A stretch of DNA of 64,000 nt from Neobacillus soli NBRC 102451 (GCF_001591665.1 NZ_BCVI01000058.1:1-64000); one strand, 5' to 3'. Counted from the first letter of the stretch, positions 54,139-63,359 are shown. Notes: generated by a model from the sequence alone, not told the origin. A program made the numbers and translations.

Positions 54139-54442
54139 CATTTCTTCCACTCTCATTTCGATTGTTGGAATTTATTAAATTCTCGGAATAACTCATTATA
54201 TTGAACCCAGGGTTCCTGCCCCCCGCTGCGTTAGGAGGATCAATATGTTTTCCTGGCAAAAAGATCGTATACTTCATTACATTAAATAGCCGTTCGTCTT
54301 TTAATTGCGCCTGTTCGTCCAATTCTACCAATTCACGAAGAGGAAAAGCTTTGATATTTCGTATACACAGGTATGTTAATAATTCATATTGACGCTGAGA
54401 TAGATCACAATTTTCCAGTAAGAAAGTCTGTCCTGATTTCAT
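54122..54442 (-). CDS. Unknown ORF disrupted by the hairpin repeat
   Basis: 106 codons. The first ~65 ([40 protein letters not shown]) look coding. The rest runs through the repeat half-copy at 54208-54240 and overlaps ung, so the natural C-terminus is probably lost. No family recognised. Confidence 0.35.
   Translation of the reverse strand: MKSGQTFLLENCDLSQRQYELLTYLCIRNIKAFPLRELVELDEQAQLKDERLFNVMKYTIFLPGKHIDPPNAAGGRNPGFNIMSYSENLINSNNRNESGRNGYFEK
54208..54240. repeat. Half copy of the hairpin repeat
   Basis: AGGGTTCCTGCCCCCCGCTG followed by CGTTAGGAGG. Left arm only. Confidence 0.5.
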
Positions 54443-54700
54443 CTCTTGAAGTTCATTGGATAATGAATGGCTCTTCTATTATACTGATACCCATATATCA
54501 TATTAATATTTTACTTTAACAAACTAATCGGATAAATGCGGTTTACAACAACCCAGTCCAATAATGGAATAAACTAAAATGACAATTTGATATACTTCCT
54601 TTATCACAACCATACAATTGCTTCCATTTGACGAGCAATCATAAAGTTACATATACTTGTCAGGTAAATGGAAGGCTGCTTACATTCAAGGAGGTAAAAC

Positions 54701-55478
54701 ATGGATTTCTATTCACCGAAAGACAGGATGTTACTGGTGAAACGGTGGCCTAAAGATACCATAGCGGCTGGTCGTCGTCATACCGTTGGGCTTAAATCGA
54801 ACGGCACGGTGACGACTGTGGGTGATAATAAATATGGCCAATGTGATGTAAGCGGCTGGCGTGATATGGTGGCAGTCGCAGCTGGTAATGTTCATATGGC
54901 AACAAACACGGGTAATGCTCATACAATTGGGCTAAAATCTGACAGTACTGTGGCGGCAGTGGGGTGGAATAAGCATAACCAATGCGATGTAAACGACTGG
55001 CGCGATATTGTGGCAGTTTCAGCGGGTTGGCGTCATACCATTGGGCTTAAATCGGATGACACAGTGGTAGCAGTGGGGCGAAATAATGAAGGTCAATGCA
55101 ATGTAAGCAGCTGGAATGATATTGTGGGGGTCGCAGCGGGTTATCTCCATTCAATTGGCATTAAATCGGACGGTACTGTGACAGCTGTGGGTTTGAATAA
55201 ACATGACCAATGCGATGTAAGCGGCTGGCGCGGTATCGTGGCGATTGCGGTGGGTAGTTATCATACAATCGGGCTTAAATCGGACGGTACCGTGGCTGCG
55301 GTGGGTGATAATAAGTATGGCCAGTGTAATGTAAATGGTTGGGGCGATATCGTGGCGATTGCGGCGTGCCTATACTGTCGGGCTTAAATCGGATGGCACG
55401 GTAGTTGCAGTGGGTGATAATGAATATGGCCAATGCGATGTAATTGGCTGGCGCGACATCCAACTACCCGTCAATTAG
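54701..55478 (+). pseudogene. RCC1-repeat protein, frameshifted near the end
   Basis: Six to seven ~40-residue RCC1-like blades (HTIGLKSDGTVxAVGxNKxG then QCDVSGWRDIVAVAAG). One frame stops at 55387. From about 55365 another frame continues the next blade (TVGLKSDGTVVAVGDNEYGQ, then CDVIGWRDI) to 55478. So one small indel interrupts a beta-propeller protein. No signal peptide. The role of bacterial RCC1 proteins is mostly unknown; surface or interaction roles are guesses. The start follows AAGGAGGTAAAAC. Confidence 0.8.
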
Positions 55479-55717
55479 TTTTTAATAACAATAAACCAGC
55501 GAATTAGTGAAAGTGTTAAGGAGCATTGCTTCAAAGAACACTTTTTGTGTAATAGCATTTATTTTTCTAATTTGATATGAATTGAACAATATTAGCGATC
55601 TCATCTTTTAAAGAAACATTCCCTAATAAATAATATTATTATTTCTAGAAAAATGTTAGGATTCAATTGTAAAGAAGGATATAAAGCTTAGATTGTAAGT
55701 AGGAATTGGGGATTTAT

Positions 55718-56257
55718 ATGGAGAAATCAAAAAATAATCAAAATAAAATAACTGCTGGTTTGTTGACCGTATATTTATTGGTATTAACATGGATTATACT
55801 CTTTAAAATGCAATTTTCATTTCAAGACTTGCGTCATTTCGCGGATTTTAGGGGAATCAACTTAATCCCTTTTGCTGGTTCAATTATTAAAAACGATCAA
55901 AAAGATATTGGTGAAATAATCTATAACGTATTTGCATTTATCCCATTTGGAATTTATATCAGTATGCTAAAACCAAACCGGCCTTTCTTGAAAAGGATTG
56001 TACCAATAGCGGGAGTTAGTTTGTTATTTGAAGTATTGCAATTCATCTTTGCTATAGGTGGCAGCGATATTACTGACCTTTTAGGAAATACATTAGGTGG
56101 AATGATTGGAGTTGGAGTTTATATTGTATTTTGTAAGCTGTTTAGTACAAAAGCAAATAAAATCCTTAATGTTTTAGCTTTAATCGGAACAATATGCATT
56201 TTTGCATTAGTGGTGTTATTAATTTTTGGTGTTATTAGGTACGGGAATTATAGCTAA
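55718..56257 (+). CDS. VanZ-family membrane protein
   Basis: 179 residues, about five membrane helices. NLIPFAGSI, IIYNVFAFIPFGIYIS and SLLFEVLQF...ITDLLGNTLGG are the VanZ family core. VanZ-like proteins are linked to glycopeptide tolerance, but most are uncharacterised. I use ATG 55718 because the GGGG just upstream serves as ribosome site; the TTG at 55706 would consume it. Confidence 0.88.
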   Translation: MEKSKNNQNKITAGLLTVYLLVLTWIILFKMQFSFQDLRHFADFRGINLIPFAGSIIKNDQKDIGEIIYNVFAFIPFGIYISMLKPNRPFLKRIVPIAGVSLLFEVLQFIFAIGGSDITDLLGNTLGGMIGVGVYIVFCKLFSTKANKILNVLALIGTICIFALVVLLIFGVIRYGNYS

Positions 56258-56510
56258 CAGATGAATTGAAACATCGGACATTATTAACGGAACGTGGATT
56301 GACATCGAATGTAAATTATTGGCGTGTTAGAGCTTCACTTTCAGGAATTTCATACTGGAATCGAGGCGATTGTGAAAATCATAAGCCTAATTCCTCGCCA
56401 AAAATACGGAGTGATTAGGCTTCCCATTCCTTTGTTTCTGAAAAATAAATATTTTTCAATGATGGAGGAATCCCAACAAAGAAGTTCATAAGTGCCTCGT
56501 TTCCAAAATA
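56258..56510. other. Intergenic with possible remnant and ung-derived duplication
   Basis: A plus frame (LKHRTLLTERGLTSNVNYWR) may be a remnant, not recognised. Bases 56445-56473 repeat exactly 29 bp of the ung gene (53863-53891). Confidence 0.45.
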
Positions 56511-56545
56511 GAAAATCAGGTAATCTTAGTGGTTACCTGATTTTC
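56511..56545 (-). terminator. Terminator of the DoxX gene
   Basis: GAAAATCAGGTAA pairs with TTACCTGATTTTC, perfect 13-bp stem with A/T flanks. Confidence 0.85.
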
Positions 56546-56589
56546 TATGATTATTCTAATTGCTGTTACATTAATAGATTTCATTACTG

Positions 56590-57087
56590 CTATCGGGTAA
56601 TTCCAGCAGTTTTTCCATGACCTTTTTTGAAATAGCCTTTGAAATATGGAACCGCAATTCGGTCAAGTCCAAAGTAATATGCACCGGCTCCTGCAAATAA
56701 GAGAATCATTGCTGCTGTATAAAGGATTGGATTCGTGCTTGTTGTACCTGCTAACAAAAAGTTTAAGTTCATGAAGGCTCCGGCAACTAAGGCTGGAATG
56801 GTTGCTAGACCGACGACTAAACCAATACCAACAAGTAATTCTCCCCAAGGGATTAATACGTTAAAGATATGAACGTTTGGCATGGCAAATTGTTGTAAGA
56901 ACTCAGCATACCATCCTTGTACTGCTGGATGATCACCTGTGGCATTTGCTAGAGCACCTTTTAGAAATCCGGTAGCATCAAATCCGCCTGTTATTTTATG
57001 AAGACCCGCCTCAATCCATTGTAAGCCAAGCCATATACGTAAAACTGTCCAAACACCTGCTGCTAGAGGGGTTTTGTACCATCTCAT
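56590..57087 (-). CDS. DoxX-family membrane protein
   Basis: 165 residues, four membrane helices. LRIWLGLQWIEAGLHKITGG at the start and PWGELLVGIGLVVGLATIPA are the DoxX core. In other bacteria DoxX proteins act with thiol/redox stress responses in the membrane. AGGAGATAATTGTG precedes the ATG. A Rex-like operator overlaps the promoter, suggesting NADH-controlled expression. Confidence 0.9.
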   Translation of the reverse strand: MRWYKTPLAAGVWTVLRIWLGLQWIEAGLHKITGGFDATGFLKGALANATGDHPAVQGWYAEFLQQFAMPNVHIFNVLIPWGELLVGIGLVVGLATIPALVAGAFMNLNFLLAGTTSTNPILYTAAMILLFAGAGAYYFGLDRIAVPYFKGYFKKGHGKTAGITR

Positions 57088-57108
57088 CACAATTATCTCC
57101 TATTTATT

Positions 57109-57128
57109 CTTGTGAAATATTTCACAAG
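57109..57128. promoter_or_regulatory. Rex-type operator
   Basis: CTTGTGAAATATTTCACAAG is a perfect 20-bp palindrome containing TTGTGAA-N4-TTCACAA, the Rex consensus. It lies 21 bp before the doxX-family start codon, where binding would block transcription until NADH is high. Confidence 0.75.
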
Positions 57129-57446
57129 TTTATCGAAAAATTTTTGTGTCCCCTTTCGATAAGGGGCTGGTCAGCCAGCTGGATTTTGCAATGAAGTTTG
57201 TGATTGTTTTCACTATCTTCTCTACACTTTAAATATAAGCAATTTGGATTCAAATGGCAACGACTTTCACAGTTTTTTAACATATTAATGTTAGAAATTT
57301 GAATAAAATGTGAATTGAACAGTAGGTTTAATCGAGCAGATGAAAGTAAATTTCAAAAAACTGGAGGCTACATTCCTCCAGTTTTTATACCTACACTTTA
57401 TTTTGCTGTAAGTCCTTTATCTACAACAACAAAGAAGAAACTTTCC

Positions 57447-57983
57447 CTACTTCAACTGCATGGTTGTAATGCAGGTAGGATCACCTTCAAATGTGGCTAT
57501 CTTTGATTCTGCCTTTTTTCCGTCATATTCAAACTTTATCTTATACGTTTTATCACGTGGCAGCCAAAAATCGATAAATCCATTAGATTGGGTCTTAACG
57601 ATTTCGTCCAGCACCACATTGCCTTCTGTATCTTCTATGTAGACTTGAAACTCTTTATTCGCCAGTTCACCTTGACAACCTGTCAAGCTATGATTGGTTC
57701 AAGGATGAGTTTGTTCGACGTAAGGAGCAATAGACACAAAAAATTCTTCTTTAGGCAAGTCATTGGCCGACTCTTTTCCATTACTGTCAGTCACTAAAAG
57801 TTGCTGCGATGTAATGGAGGCACTTTGAGTTTTTATTTTTCCTGTACTATATTCGTGAACCAGTCCCTTAATGTAGTTTGGTGCATTTTCCTTTAAAGAA
57901 CTTCCTTCATCAGTACTTTTACCACTACAAGCGGCCAACATAACGGCAGCCAATAAAGTAAAAGCAATTGTTTTAAATTTCAT
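57447..57983 (-). CDS. CueP-family copper protein with in-frame TGA at the first conserved Cys
   Basis: A lipoprotein signal ends in LAAC. The domain matches CueP, an extracytoplasmic copper-binding/reducing protein: SASITSQQLLVTDSNGK, EEFFVSIAPYVEQTHP, then TGA (57699-57701), then TNHSLTGCQGELANKEF and PTCITTMQLK. Both halves are in one frame and together make 178 residues. The TGA is residue 95; Cys103 and Cys171 follow, the spacing of the three copper-site Cys in CueP (recalled as 96/104/172). Eighteen bases after TGA a perfect 7-bp stem with GGT loop begins its loop, as expected of a bacterial SECIS. It is either a selenoprotein or a nonsense mutant. AGGAGGTAATACC precedes the ATG. Confidence 0.85.
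57671..57687 (-). promoter_or_regulatory. SECIS-like hairpin in the CueP gene
   Basis: CTTGACA-GGT-TGTCAAG on the coding strand: 7 paired bases, apical GGT, loop 18 nt past the TGA. Bacterial SECIS elements need a stem-loop with G in the first loop bases about 16-37 nt after UGA. Confidence 0.5.
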
Positions 57984-58163
57984 TTAACGGTATTACCTCC
58001 TTGTCTCATGATATAAATCATTATATCATACCAAACCCCCCCTCCCTATAATAGTCACAAAGTCTTCAATATATAAATCCTTTTAATTTGGTGCTTATTC
58101 CCCCATGCCTTAATTCATTAACGTAAGTAATATTCACTTTACATTTTTGACAGTGAAAAGCCT

Positions 58164-59765
58164 TTACATTAAATTCAATGGCTTCTGTGACTTTTTTCCA
58201 ATAAAGATTAAATAATCTCTAATAGGATAGTAAACATTTTTTTCCGATTGATTAAAGGTAATCCCTGCATTTTTCAATAATACCACCAAATCTTTGACTG
58301 TTAACTTCTTCTCATACACCCGATTAAATCGATATAAGACAAATTCTTTCCATTTCCTTTGGCTGCCATTAATGTATTGCTGTCCATTCACATAGTGTGA
58401 TAATACCTCTTCTTTTAATTTATTCCTTTTATCATCATCAACTTTTTGTTCAGGAGGGATGTTAGTACGGGACATATTAACTTGATTACTTGGATTCTCA
58501 GTCCCCCAGATTTTAGACATCTCTTCAATAATTCGTTGGTGTTTTGATTTAGACATTAATGAAAGGGGCTTTTCATTTAGGACACTTGTCTTTGCGAGCA
58601 ATTCATTTAGTTCATCTAGTCGGTTTTTATTTGGTATTTCATTTCCACTTATTGATGGTTGATAGGTGTTTGAAAGACTCTTATTTTCTATATCCAATTT
58701 CCAAGCAGATTTAACTTTCTCTTGATGATTAGTTTGTCTTATCCTTTCCAGTCTTAATTTTTCCCTTTGCCGTTCCTCTAATCGCTTTTGCTCTTCTAGA
58801 ATTCTTTGCTGCTCCTGAAATTGAATCTGAAGCAGCTGAAATTTCTTGATAAATTCCTTCCGATTTTCCTCTTCCACCTTTGGCTGGCTCAACAAGATTT
58901 CTTTTTTCACCACTAAAGCATCAGCAAAAGGAATCTCATAGCCCTCATTTAATAAAAAGGCACGGTATGGTTTTACCACCCGATCCTTTAAGAAACGCAT
59001 GACTTTAACCACAATACTGTCTCCATTTGAATAAATGTAATACATACTTCTTACATCTACAGTTGGAGGATCCATTGAAACAGGGTAATTGAAATAAGTA
59101 AAAAAGTGCTGATCCTTGACCAGTTCAGTAAGCATGGCATCCCACTTTTTATCTTCCTCGGTTTTAGAAGAAATCGATAATTCTGCATCCCACAGCACTA
59201 AGGCATTTTTACTCATTTCTATTGATTGTTCTTCTTTTTCGATAAACCAAATCGGTTCCATCCCTTGTTCAAGGAAATTTTGCTGTCTTTTAGTGATTTG
59301 ATTTGATAGTTTGCTATCCACGGAAGATTTAACATTCGTCACAATTGACAGACCGTACTCTTTTTCACCAATCTTCACCCAAATATCCGGATACTCTTTT
59401 AGTTCCTGTATTGCTTTATAGCCATAATCAAGTTGTATCATTTCATTCATTTTAGCCTGGCTAGCCAGTTCATCATGGAGTATTGCGAGCATTGCATGAT
59501 GATTCTTTGTTTCACGCTCGAGCTGCTTTCTATACCTTTTTTCGGACTGATCAATCTTCTTAGACACTTCACAGGCTTCCGAGTGTTGATGGGAAAAATA
59601 TTGTCCTCTTTCTTCACCATACTTGACGATTAATTTTGCTTTACAGTAAGGGCATTGAAAAAGGCCTTTCTCCGCCAACTTCTTTAGGTTATCTACTTCT
59701 TCTTTAGTTGCGGAATCTGGGAGACTAGTTATTTCATTATCTATCACATGTAGTGCTTCTCTCAA
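58164..59765 (-). CDS. CoiA-like competence protein family
   Basis: 533 residues. N-terminal zinc knuckle CPYC (38-41) followed by KYGEERGQYFSHQH, the CoiA-like start. Then a nuclease-like segment (YPDIWVKIGEKEYGLSIVTN) with an acidic/Lys pattern of restriction-type folds. A charged coiled coil (~300-360, QFQEQQRILEEQKRLEERQR) leads to a helical tail. CoiA promotes recombination of incoming DNA during competence; this longer version is probably related but not proven. Stands alone. Confidence 0.8.
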   Translation of the reverse strand: MREALHVIDNEITSLPDSATKEEVDNLKKLAEKGLFQCPYCKAKLIVKYGEERGQYFSHQHSEACEVSKKIDQSEKRYRKQLERETKNHHAMLAILHDELASQAKMNEMIQLDYGYKAIQELKEYPDIWVKIGEKEYGLSIVTNVKSSVDSKLSNQITKRQQNFLEQGMEPIWFIEKEEQSIEMSKNALVLWDAELSISSKTEEDKKWDAMLTELVKDQHFFTYFNYPVSMDPPTVDVRSMYYIYSNGDSIVVKVMRFLKDRVVKPYRAFLLNEGYEIPFADALVVKKEILLSQPKVEEENRKEFIKKFQLLQIQFQEQQRILEEQKRLEERQREKLRLERIRQTNHQEKVKSAWKLDIENKSLSNTYQPSISGNEIPNKNRLDELNELLAKTSVLNEKPLSLMSKSKHQRIIEEMSKIWGTENPSNQVNMSRTNIPPEQKVDDDKRNKLKEEVLSHYVNGQQYINGSQRKWKEFVLYRFNRVYEKKLTVKDLVVLLKNAGITFNQSEKNVYYPIRDYLIFIGKKSQKPLNLM

Positions 59766-60100
59766 AATTTAGTCACCTCGAAAATTGCCCTTTTTTACAA
59801 GAATCTCCTTTTAGGAAATGGAAGTCAAGTGGAAATTTTAATTCTTAATTATTTTGCCTCCGGTGAATTGAAAGTTGAAATCGGACTGAGCCAAAAGGAA
59901 AGGGTTCTATAACAATTTAATAGTCCCCCTCCGGCAGCCAATAAATAAAACGATAATAAGTAAGTAAACATGACAGACGCAAAGACAACCCATCTAAACT
60001 TACTATTTTGTTTGTCCACTGATTTCTACCCCTGTTAGCTTTTACTTATATATATATGGGCTTTCACTTCCAGTAGAAACCTATGAATAAAAAAAGGGAG
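59766..60100. other. Gene-free stretch
   Basis: No open frame I would support; contains the rightmost promoter area of the CoiA-like gene and the 3' flank of the Crp/Fnr-type gene. Confidence 0.35.
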
Positions 60101-60772
60101 TCATTCATTCATCAACACCCTGGCAAGTCCATCTAGTTCGTTGTGCTGTAGAATACGATAGTGACGTCCTTCCTTCTGCAAATAGCCTTTATCGCAAAAT
60201 TGTGCAAGCACATATAATAGGTGGCGGTAAGAGACGCCTAAAAAATCACAAACGGTTACGTGTTTCTCTTTATAGATCTCCCCATCTGCTGTTTGCAAAA
60301 TAAATTCCGCAAGCCGGTTTTCCAGCGGGAAGGAGAGACTTTGTGTATATTTTGCCGCCATTTGGGTGGATTTTACACTTAAGAACTTCGCAAGTTCACG
60401 GAGAAAGGCAGTATCTTCAAGCATTTTGGCACGGCAGAAATGAAAAGGAATGGCAAAGCAAACAGTCTTGGTAGTGGCTTGAATCCCTTTTGTATAATAA
60501 ATCGGATTTAATAATTCCATTTCTCCAAAAAAGTCTTTCTCCTTGATAAAATTAATCAATGAAACCTTTCCATTTTGGTGCGTCACATAGATTTTCGCTT
60601 TCCCTTCTATGACATAAAATAAGAAATCCGGACGCATGCCCTCTTGAATAATCCATTCCTCACGCTTATATTCATGCACTTCTAAAAATTCCTCAATTGG
60701 AAAAGAGAATAAATAGCCAATCGAATATTCTTCCAAATAGCGCTGCCTTTTCTCTGTTTTATAAATTTCCAT
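60101..60772 (-). CDS. Crp/Fnr-family regulator (YeiL-like)
   Basis: 223 residues from ATG 60772 (AGGAGGAGATTA upstream). A cyclic-nucleotide-binding-like beta-roll (EWIIQEGMRPDFLFYVIEGK, FFGEMELL) precedes a C-terminal helix-turn-helix (VTVCDFLGVSYRHLLYVLAQ). It resembles E. coli YeiL in length and style. It is divergent from an MFS gene, with a 20-bp palindrome between them that is its likely operator. Confidence 0.85.
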   Translation of the reverse strand: MEIYKTEKRQRYLEEYSIGYLFSFPIEEFLEVHEYKREEWIIQEGMRPDFLFYVIEGKAKIYVTHQNGKVSLINFIKEKDFFGEMELLNPIYYTKGIQATTKTVCFAIPFHFCRAKMLEDTAFLRELAKFLSVKSTQMAAKYTQSLSFPLENRLAEFILQTADGEIYKEKHVTVCDFLGVSYRHLLYVLAQFCDKGYLQKEGRHYRILQHNELDGLARVLMNE

Positions 60773-60785
60773 TAATCTCCTCCTA

Positions 60786-60805
60786 AATATGAGATATCTC
60801 ATATT
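60786..60805. promoter_or_regulatory. Perfect 20-bp palindrome between regulator and transporter
   Basis: AATATGAGAT and ATCTCATATT form a perfect dyad, 13 bp from the regulator's start codon and 46 bp from the MFS start. Confidence 0.7.
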
Positions 60806-60851
60806 ATTGTACGTTTCTCCATGGTATGATGCAAACATTGGAGGGGTAAGA

Positions 60852-62078
60852 ATGAATTCGCAACGATGGATGAACAGACAATTTTTTAGTTTTTTTATCA
60901 CCTGGGGTGTTTTTCTGCCCTATTGGACAGGGTGGATGATTCATACAAAAGGAATGACGGTTTCACAGGCAAGTTTGATTATGAGTCTAGGGCTGGTTGT
61001 TCGCGGCCTTTCTACATTATTTGTCTTTCCTTATTTATCGGGGAAATTTAGCAGCAGAACCTTACTAAACGGGATGGCCATCGGCACATTACTATCCCTT
61101 CTGTGCAGTATTCCAGCGAACTCTTATACGAGTTTATTAGTTGTCACTTTACTGTTGAATTTCTTTTATCCTAGCTTGATGCCGGCATTGGATAGCGCAG
61201 CAGGCGTCCTTGTGCAAAAAAGACAATTACGAGATTACGGGAAGAGCCGATCGTGGGGGTCCATTGGATTTGTCATATCCGGGATGATGTTAACGGTCTT
61301 TACTGGAGCACTTGGCGATGAAGTGATTTTATGGGCGTTGTTGCTCGGCATATTGGTATTCGTGTGTCTTAGTTTTATGCGTGCCCCTGTTATTTTAATG
61401 GAAAAACCGCAAGCCACTAAAAGGAAAAAAGACGGGATGCTGGAATTATTTCGCATCAAACACTTTGGCTTAGTGCTGGTTATTGTGATTTTACTACAAG
61501 CGGCACACGCATCCTATTACAGCTATGGCTATATTTTTTTACAAGAAATCCATGCACCCAAATATTTAATTGGCTTGATTCTTAACATTGCTGTGCTGGC
61601 AGAAATCATTTTCTTCTTACTCGCGGACCGGACCTTTCATAAATTTTCAGTCGGATCCTTGCTGACACTTGCGGCATTGGGGTCAACAGTAAGATGGATT
61701 CTCATATTTCTCTTTCCCAATATTATTGTCTTCTGTATCGCTCAAACCTTGCATGCCTGCTCGTTTGCGATGGGACATTATGCCTTTATGAAGTACTTAA
61801 CCAAGCATATTCCACAAGCACAGATTCCGAATGCACAAGGGATGTATACAGCACTGGCACTAAGTTGGAGTACAGCGGTGTTCACGTTCTTCGGGGGATA
61901 TTTATATGAAATCGAGCCAAGATACGCCTTTATCGGGATGATCATTTGTACCATCCCATCAATGCTGCTTGCGATTTTCTATCGGAAATTGGCTGCAAAG
62001 GTTCCTGCCTCCAATGATCATGGGGAAGATTCTTGTGATCGTGGGAACCATGAATACAGTCCCCTTGGAGCCGAATAA
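60852..62078 (+). CDS. MFS transporter, PPP/nucleoside-symporter type
   Basis: 408 residues, 12 membrane helices. N-terminal FFSFFITWGVFLPYWTGWM and SLIMSLGLVVRGLSTLFVFP are typical of the 3-phenylpropionate/YwbF branch, with SRSWGSIGFVISG in helix 5. It would import or export a small organic solute. GGAGGGG precedes ATG 60852; the 60789 ATG has none. Probably controlled by the divergent YeiL-like regulator. Confidence 0.88.
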   Translation: MNSQRWMNRQFFSFFITWGVFLPYWTGWMIHTKGMTVSQASLIMSLGLVVRGLSTLFVFPYLSGKFSSRTLLNGMAIGTLLSLLCSIPANSYTSLLVVTLLLNFFYPSLMPALDSAAGVLVQKRQLRDYGKSRSWGSIGFVISGMMLTVFTGALGDEVILWALLLGILVFVCLSFMRAPVILMEKPQATKRKKDGMLELFRIKHFGLVLVIVILLQAAHASYYSYGYIFLQEIHAPKYLIGLILNIAVLAEIIFFLLADRTFHKFSVGSLLTLAALGSTVRWILIFLFPNIIVFCIAQTLHACSFAMGHYAFMKYLTKHIPQAQIPNAQGMYTALALSWSTAVFTFFGGYLYEIEPRYAFIGMIICTIPSMLLAIFYRKLAAKVPASNDHGEDSCDRGNHEYSPLGAE

Positions 62079-62086
62079 AATAAAAG

Positions 62087-62126
62087 CTAGGCTCCTATGC
62101 TTTTAATGAGCATAGCCTAGTCGGTC
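62087..62126 (+). terminator. Terminator of the MFS gene
   Basis: CTAGGCT...ATGC pairs with GCAT...AGCCTAG; a T-rich tract follows at 62126-62137. Confidence 0.7.
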
Positions 62127-62153
62127 CTTTAGTTTTTAAGCGACACTATCTAA

Positions 62154-62200
62154 ATAGGGAAGGTACAATGTTTAAAGCTAAACAATCGCACCTTCCCTAT
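62154..62200. repeat. Long hairpin
   Basis: ATAGGGAAGGT and ACCTTCCCTAT pair perfectly around a 25-base loop. Purpose unclear; could be a second terminator. Confidence 0.6.
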
Positions 62201-62222
62201 ATTTCAAATGCCGAAAATGGGC

Positions 62223-62530
62223 CTACTTTATAGGCTGGTCAAGCGCTTGATTGGCTAACTGGTATTTTCCCCCGTCAGCAACTTCTGAATGATACAAGGC
62301 CTTTAGAGCATTGTTTTTTTCAAGGCCGTGTTCTACTTTCAACTCTTTTAAGCGTGTATGCAAGTCCTTATTATTCTTGATTAGCTGTTGCATTATATCC
62401 TTCGGAAGTTCTTTTAAGCAATTAATAATTTCCTTATTTGCCCAAACATTTTAATCATACAGGAAATACAGGTCTTTCACATATCCTTCAATCACCCATA
62501 AACTGAAATCAGGGTGATGATTATGCAAAA
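62223..62530 (-). pseudogene. Unknown gene remnant with in-frame stop
   Basis: It reads HPDFSLWVIEGYVKDLYFLY D, stop TAA, then NVWANKEIINCLKELPKDIM and HTRLKELKVEHGLEKNNALK to a stop at 62223. The reading frame is continuous apart from the TAA, so a nonsense change is likely. Family not recognised; the tail is a charged helix. Confidence 0.4.
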
Positions 62531-63359
62531 ACGGAACCGGATGGACATACATTCATATCATCAAAAATATTTTCGTCCATCTTGCTTGAAAGCTTTAAAT
62601 TTAAGATTTGACAATTGGGAGTTCTTTTCACTGTTTTCTGAAAAGACTCATGACCAAATCAAATTACCTCCTGAATTGACCAGAACCCCCGAAGATACTC
62701 TTCTTAACTATTTTAGCGTCCTGCGTGAAGCTGAAAATATGGGAGGGAGGAGTTGCGGTACGGTTGGTCAGGCACGTACTCCATTTCCTATTGCATATAA
62801 TTTTTTGTCTAAAGAGTATCAAATTAAATTAAGCTATGATGAATATTTTAATACGTTTGCAGGAATAGGGCACACGAGTTTAATAAAGCTTTGTCGAGTA
62901 CCTGATGGAAAAAGAGGAATAAAGTTTTTTTATGAAATTGAAACGATTGAGGGGTTTAAAGGTAAGCGAGCTGAGTATTTTGGTTATTCATACGGATTTA
63001 TTCAGCTTATTCATGAAATAGAAGGTTTTCGAATTTCAGAACTGAGTAAGGTTGAAGAGGATTTTTTATGTGCACCATATCATGGTTGGGACCATGACGG
63101 GGAAGATGTCGTAGAAGTAAAATATGGAAGTTGGTGCAAATTGATAAAACAAATGTACCCAACTGTGAAAAATGGATACTTTAAAAATATTTATTTTCAT
63201 GGTACAGATGGAGCGGATTATTGTTTTATTTTTGTTACATTGACGAATGGAACTGATGTAGAAATTGCTCAATTTCGGAAAGTAGTCAATGAAGAGTGGA
63301 AACAGGTTAACATCAAGCCGGAAGAAGAGTGTTTAACTGAGAAAAGCACTGATAATTGA
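62523..63359 (+). CDS. Unknown 278-residue protein
   Basis: No family I can name. Charged, globular, without signal or membrane helix. Notable segments: SCGTVGQARTPFPIAYNFLS, GRSCGT, PYHGWDHDGEDVVEVKYGSW. The last part has a His/Asp-rich stretch (HGWDHDGED). The ATG at 62523 has GGGTGATG upstream; 62514 is the alternative. Confidence 0.6.
   Translation: MQKRNRMDIHSYHQKYFRPSCLKALNLRFDNWEFFSLFSEKTHDQIKLPPELTRTPEDTLLNYFSVLREAENMGGRSCGTVGQARTPFPIAYNFLSKEYQIKLSYDEYFNTFAGIGHTSLIKLCRVPDGKRGIKFFYEIETIEGFKGKRAEYFGYSYGFIQLIHEIEGFRISELSKVEEDFLCAPYHGWDHDGEDVVEVKYGSWCKLIKQMYPTVKNGYFKNIYFHGTDGADYCFIFVTLTNGTDVEIAQFRKVVNEEWKQVNIKPEEECLTEKSTDN

Noticed and set aside
57160..57185. GGCTGGTCAGCCAGCTGG palindrome upstream of the DoxX gene
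   Set aside because: Short overlapping repeats with no clear dyad centre; the Rex-like palindrome next to it is a far better site.
57588..57797. Plus-strand open frame across the CueP gene
   Set aside because: It is a shadow of the CueP coding strand, which explains the sequence fully.
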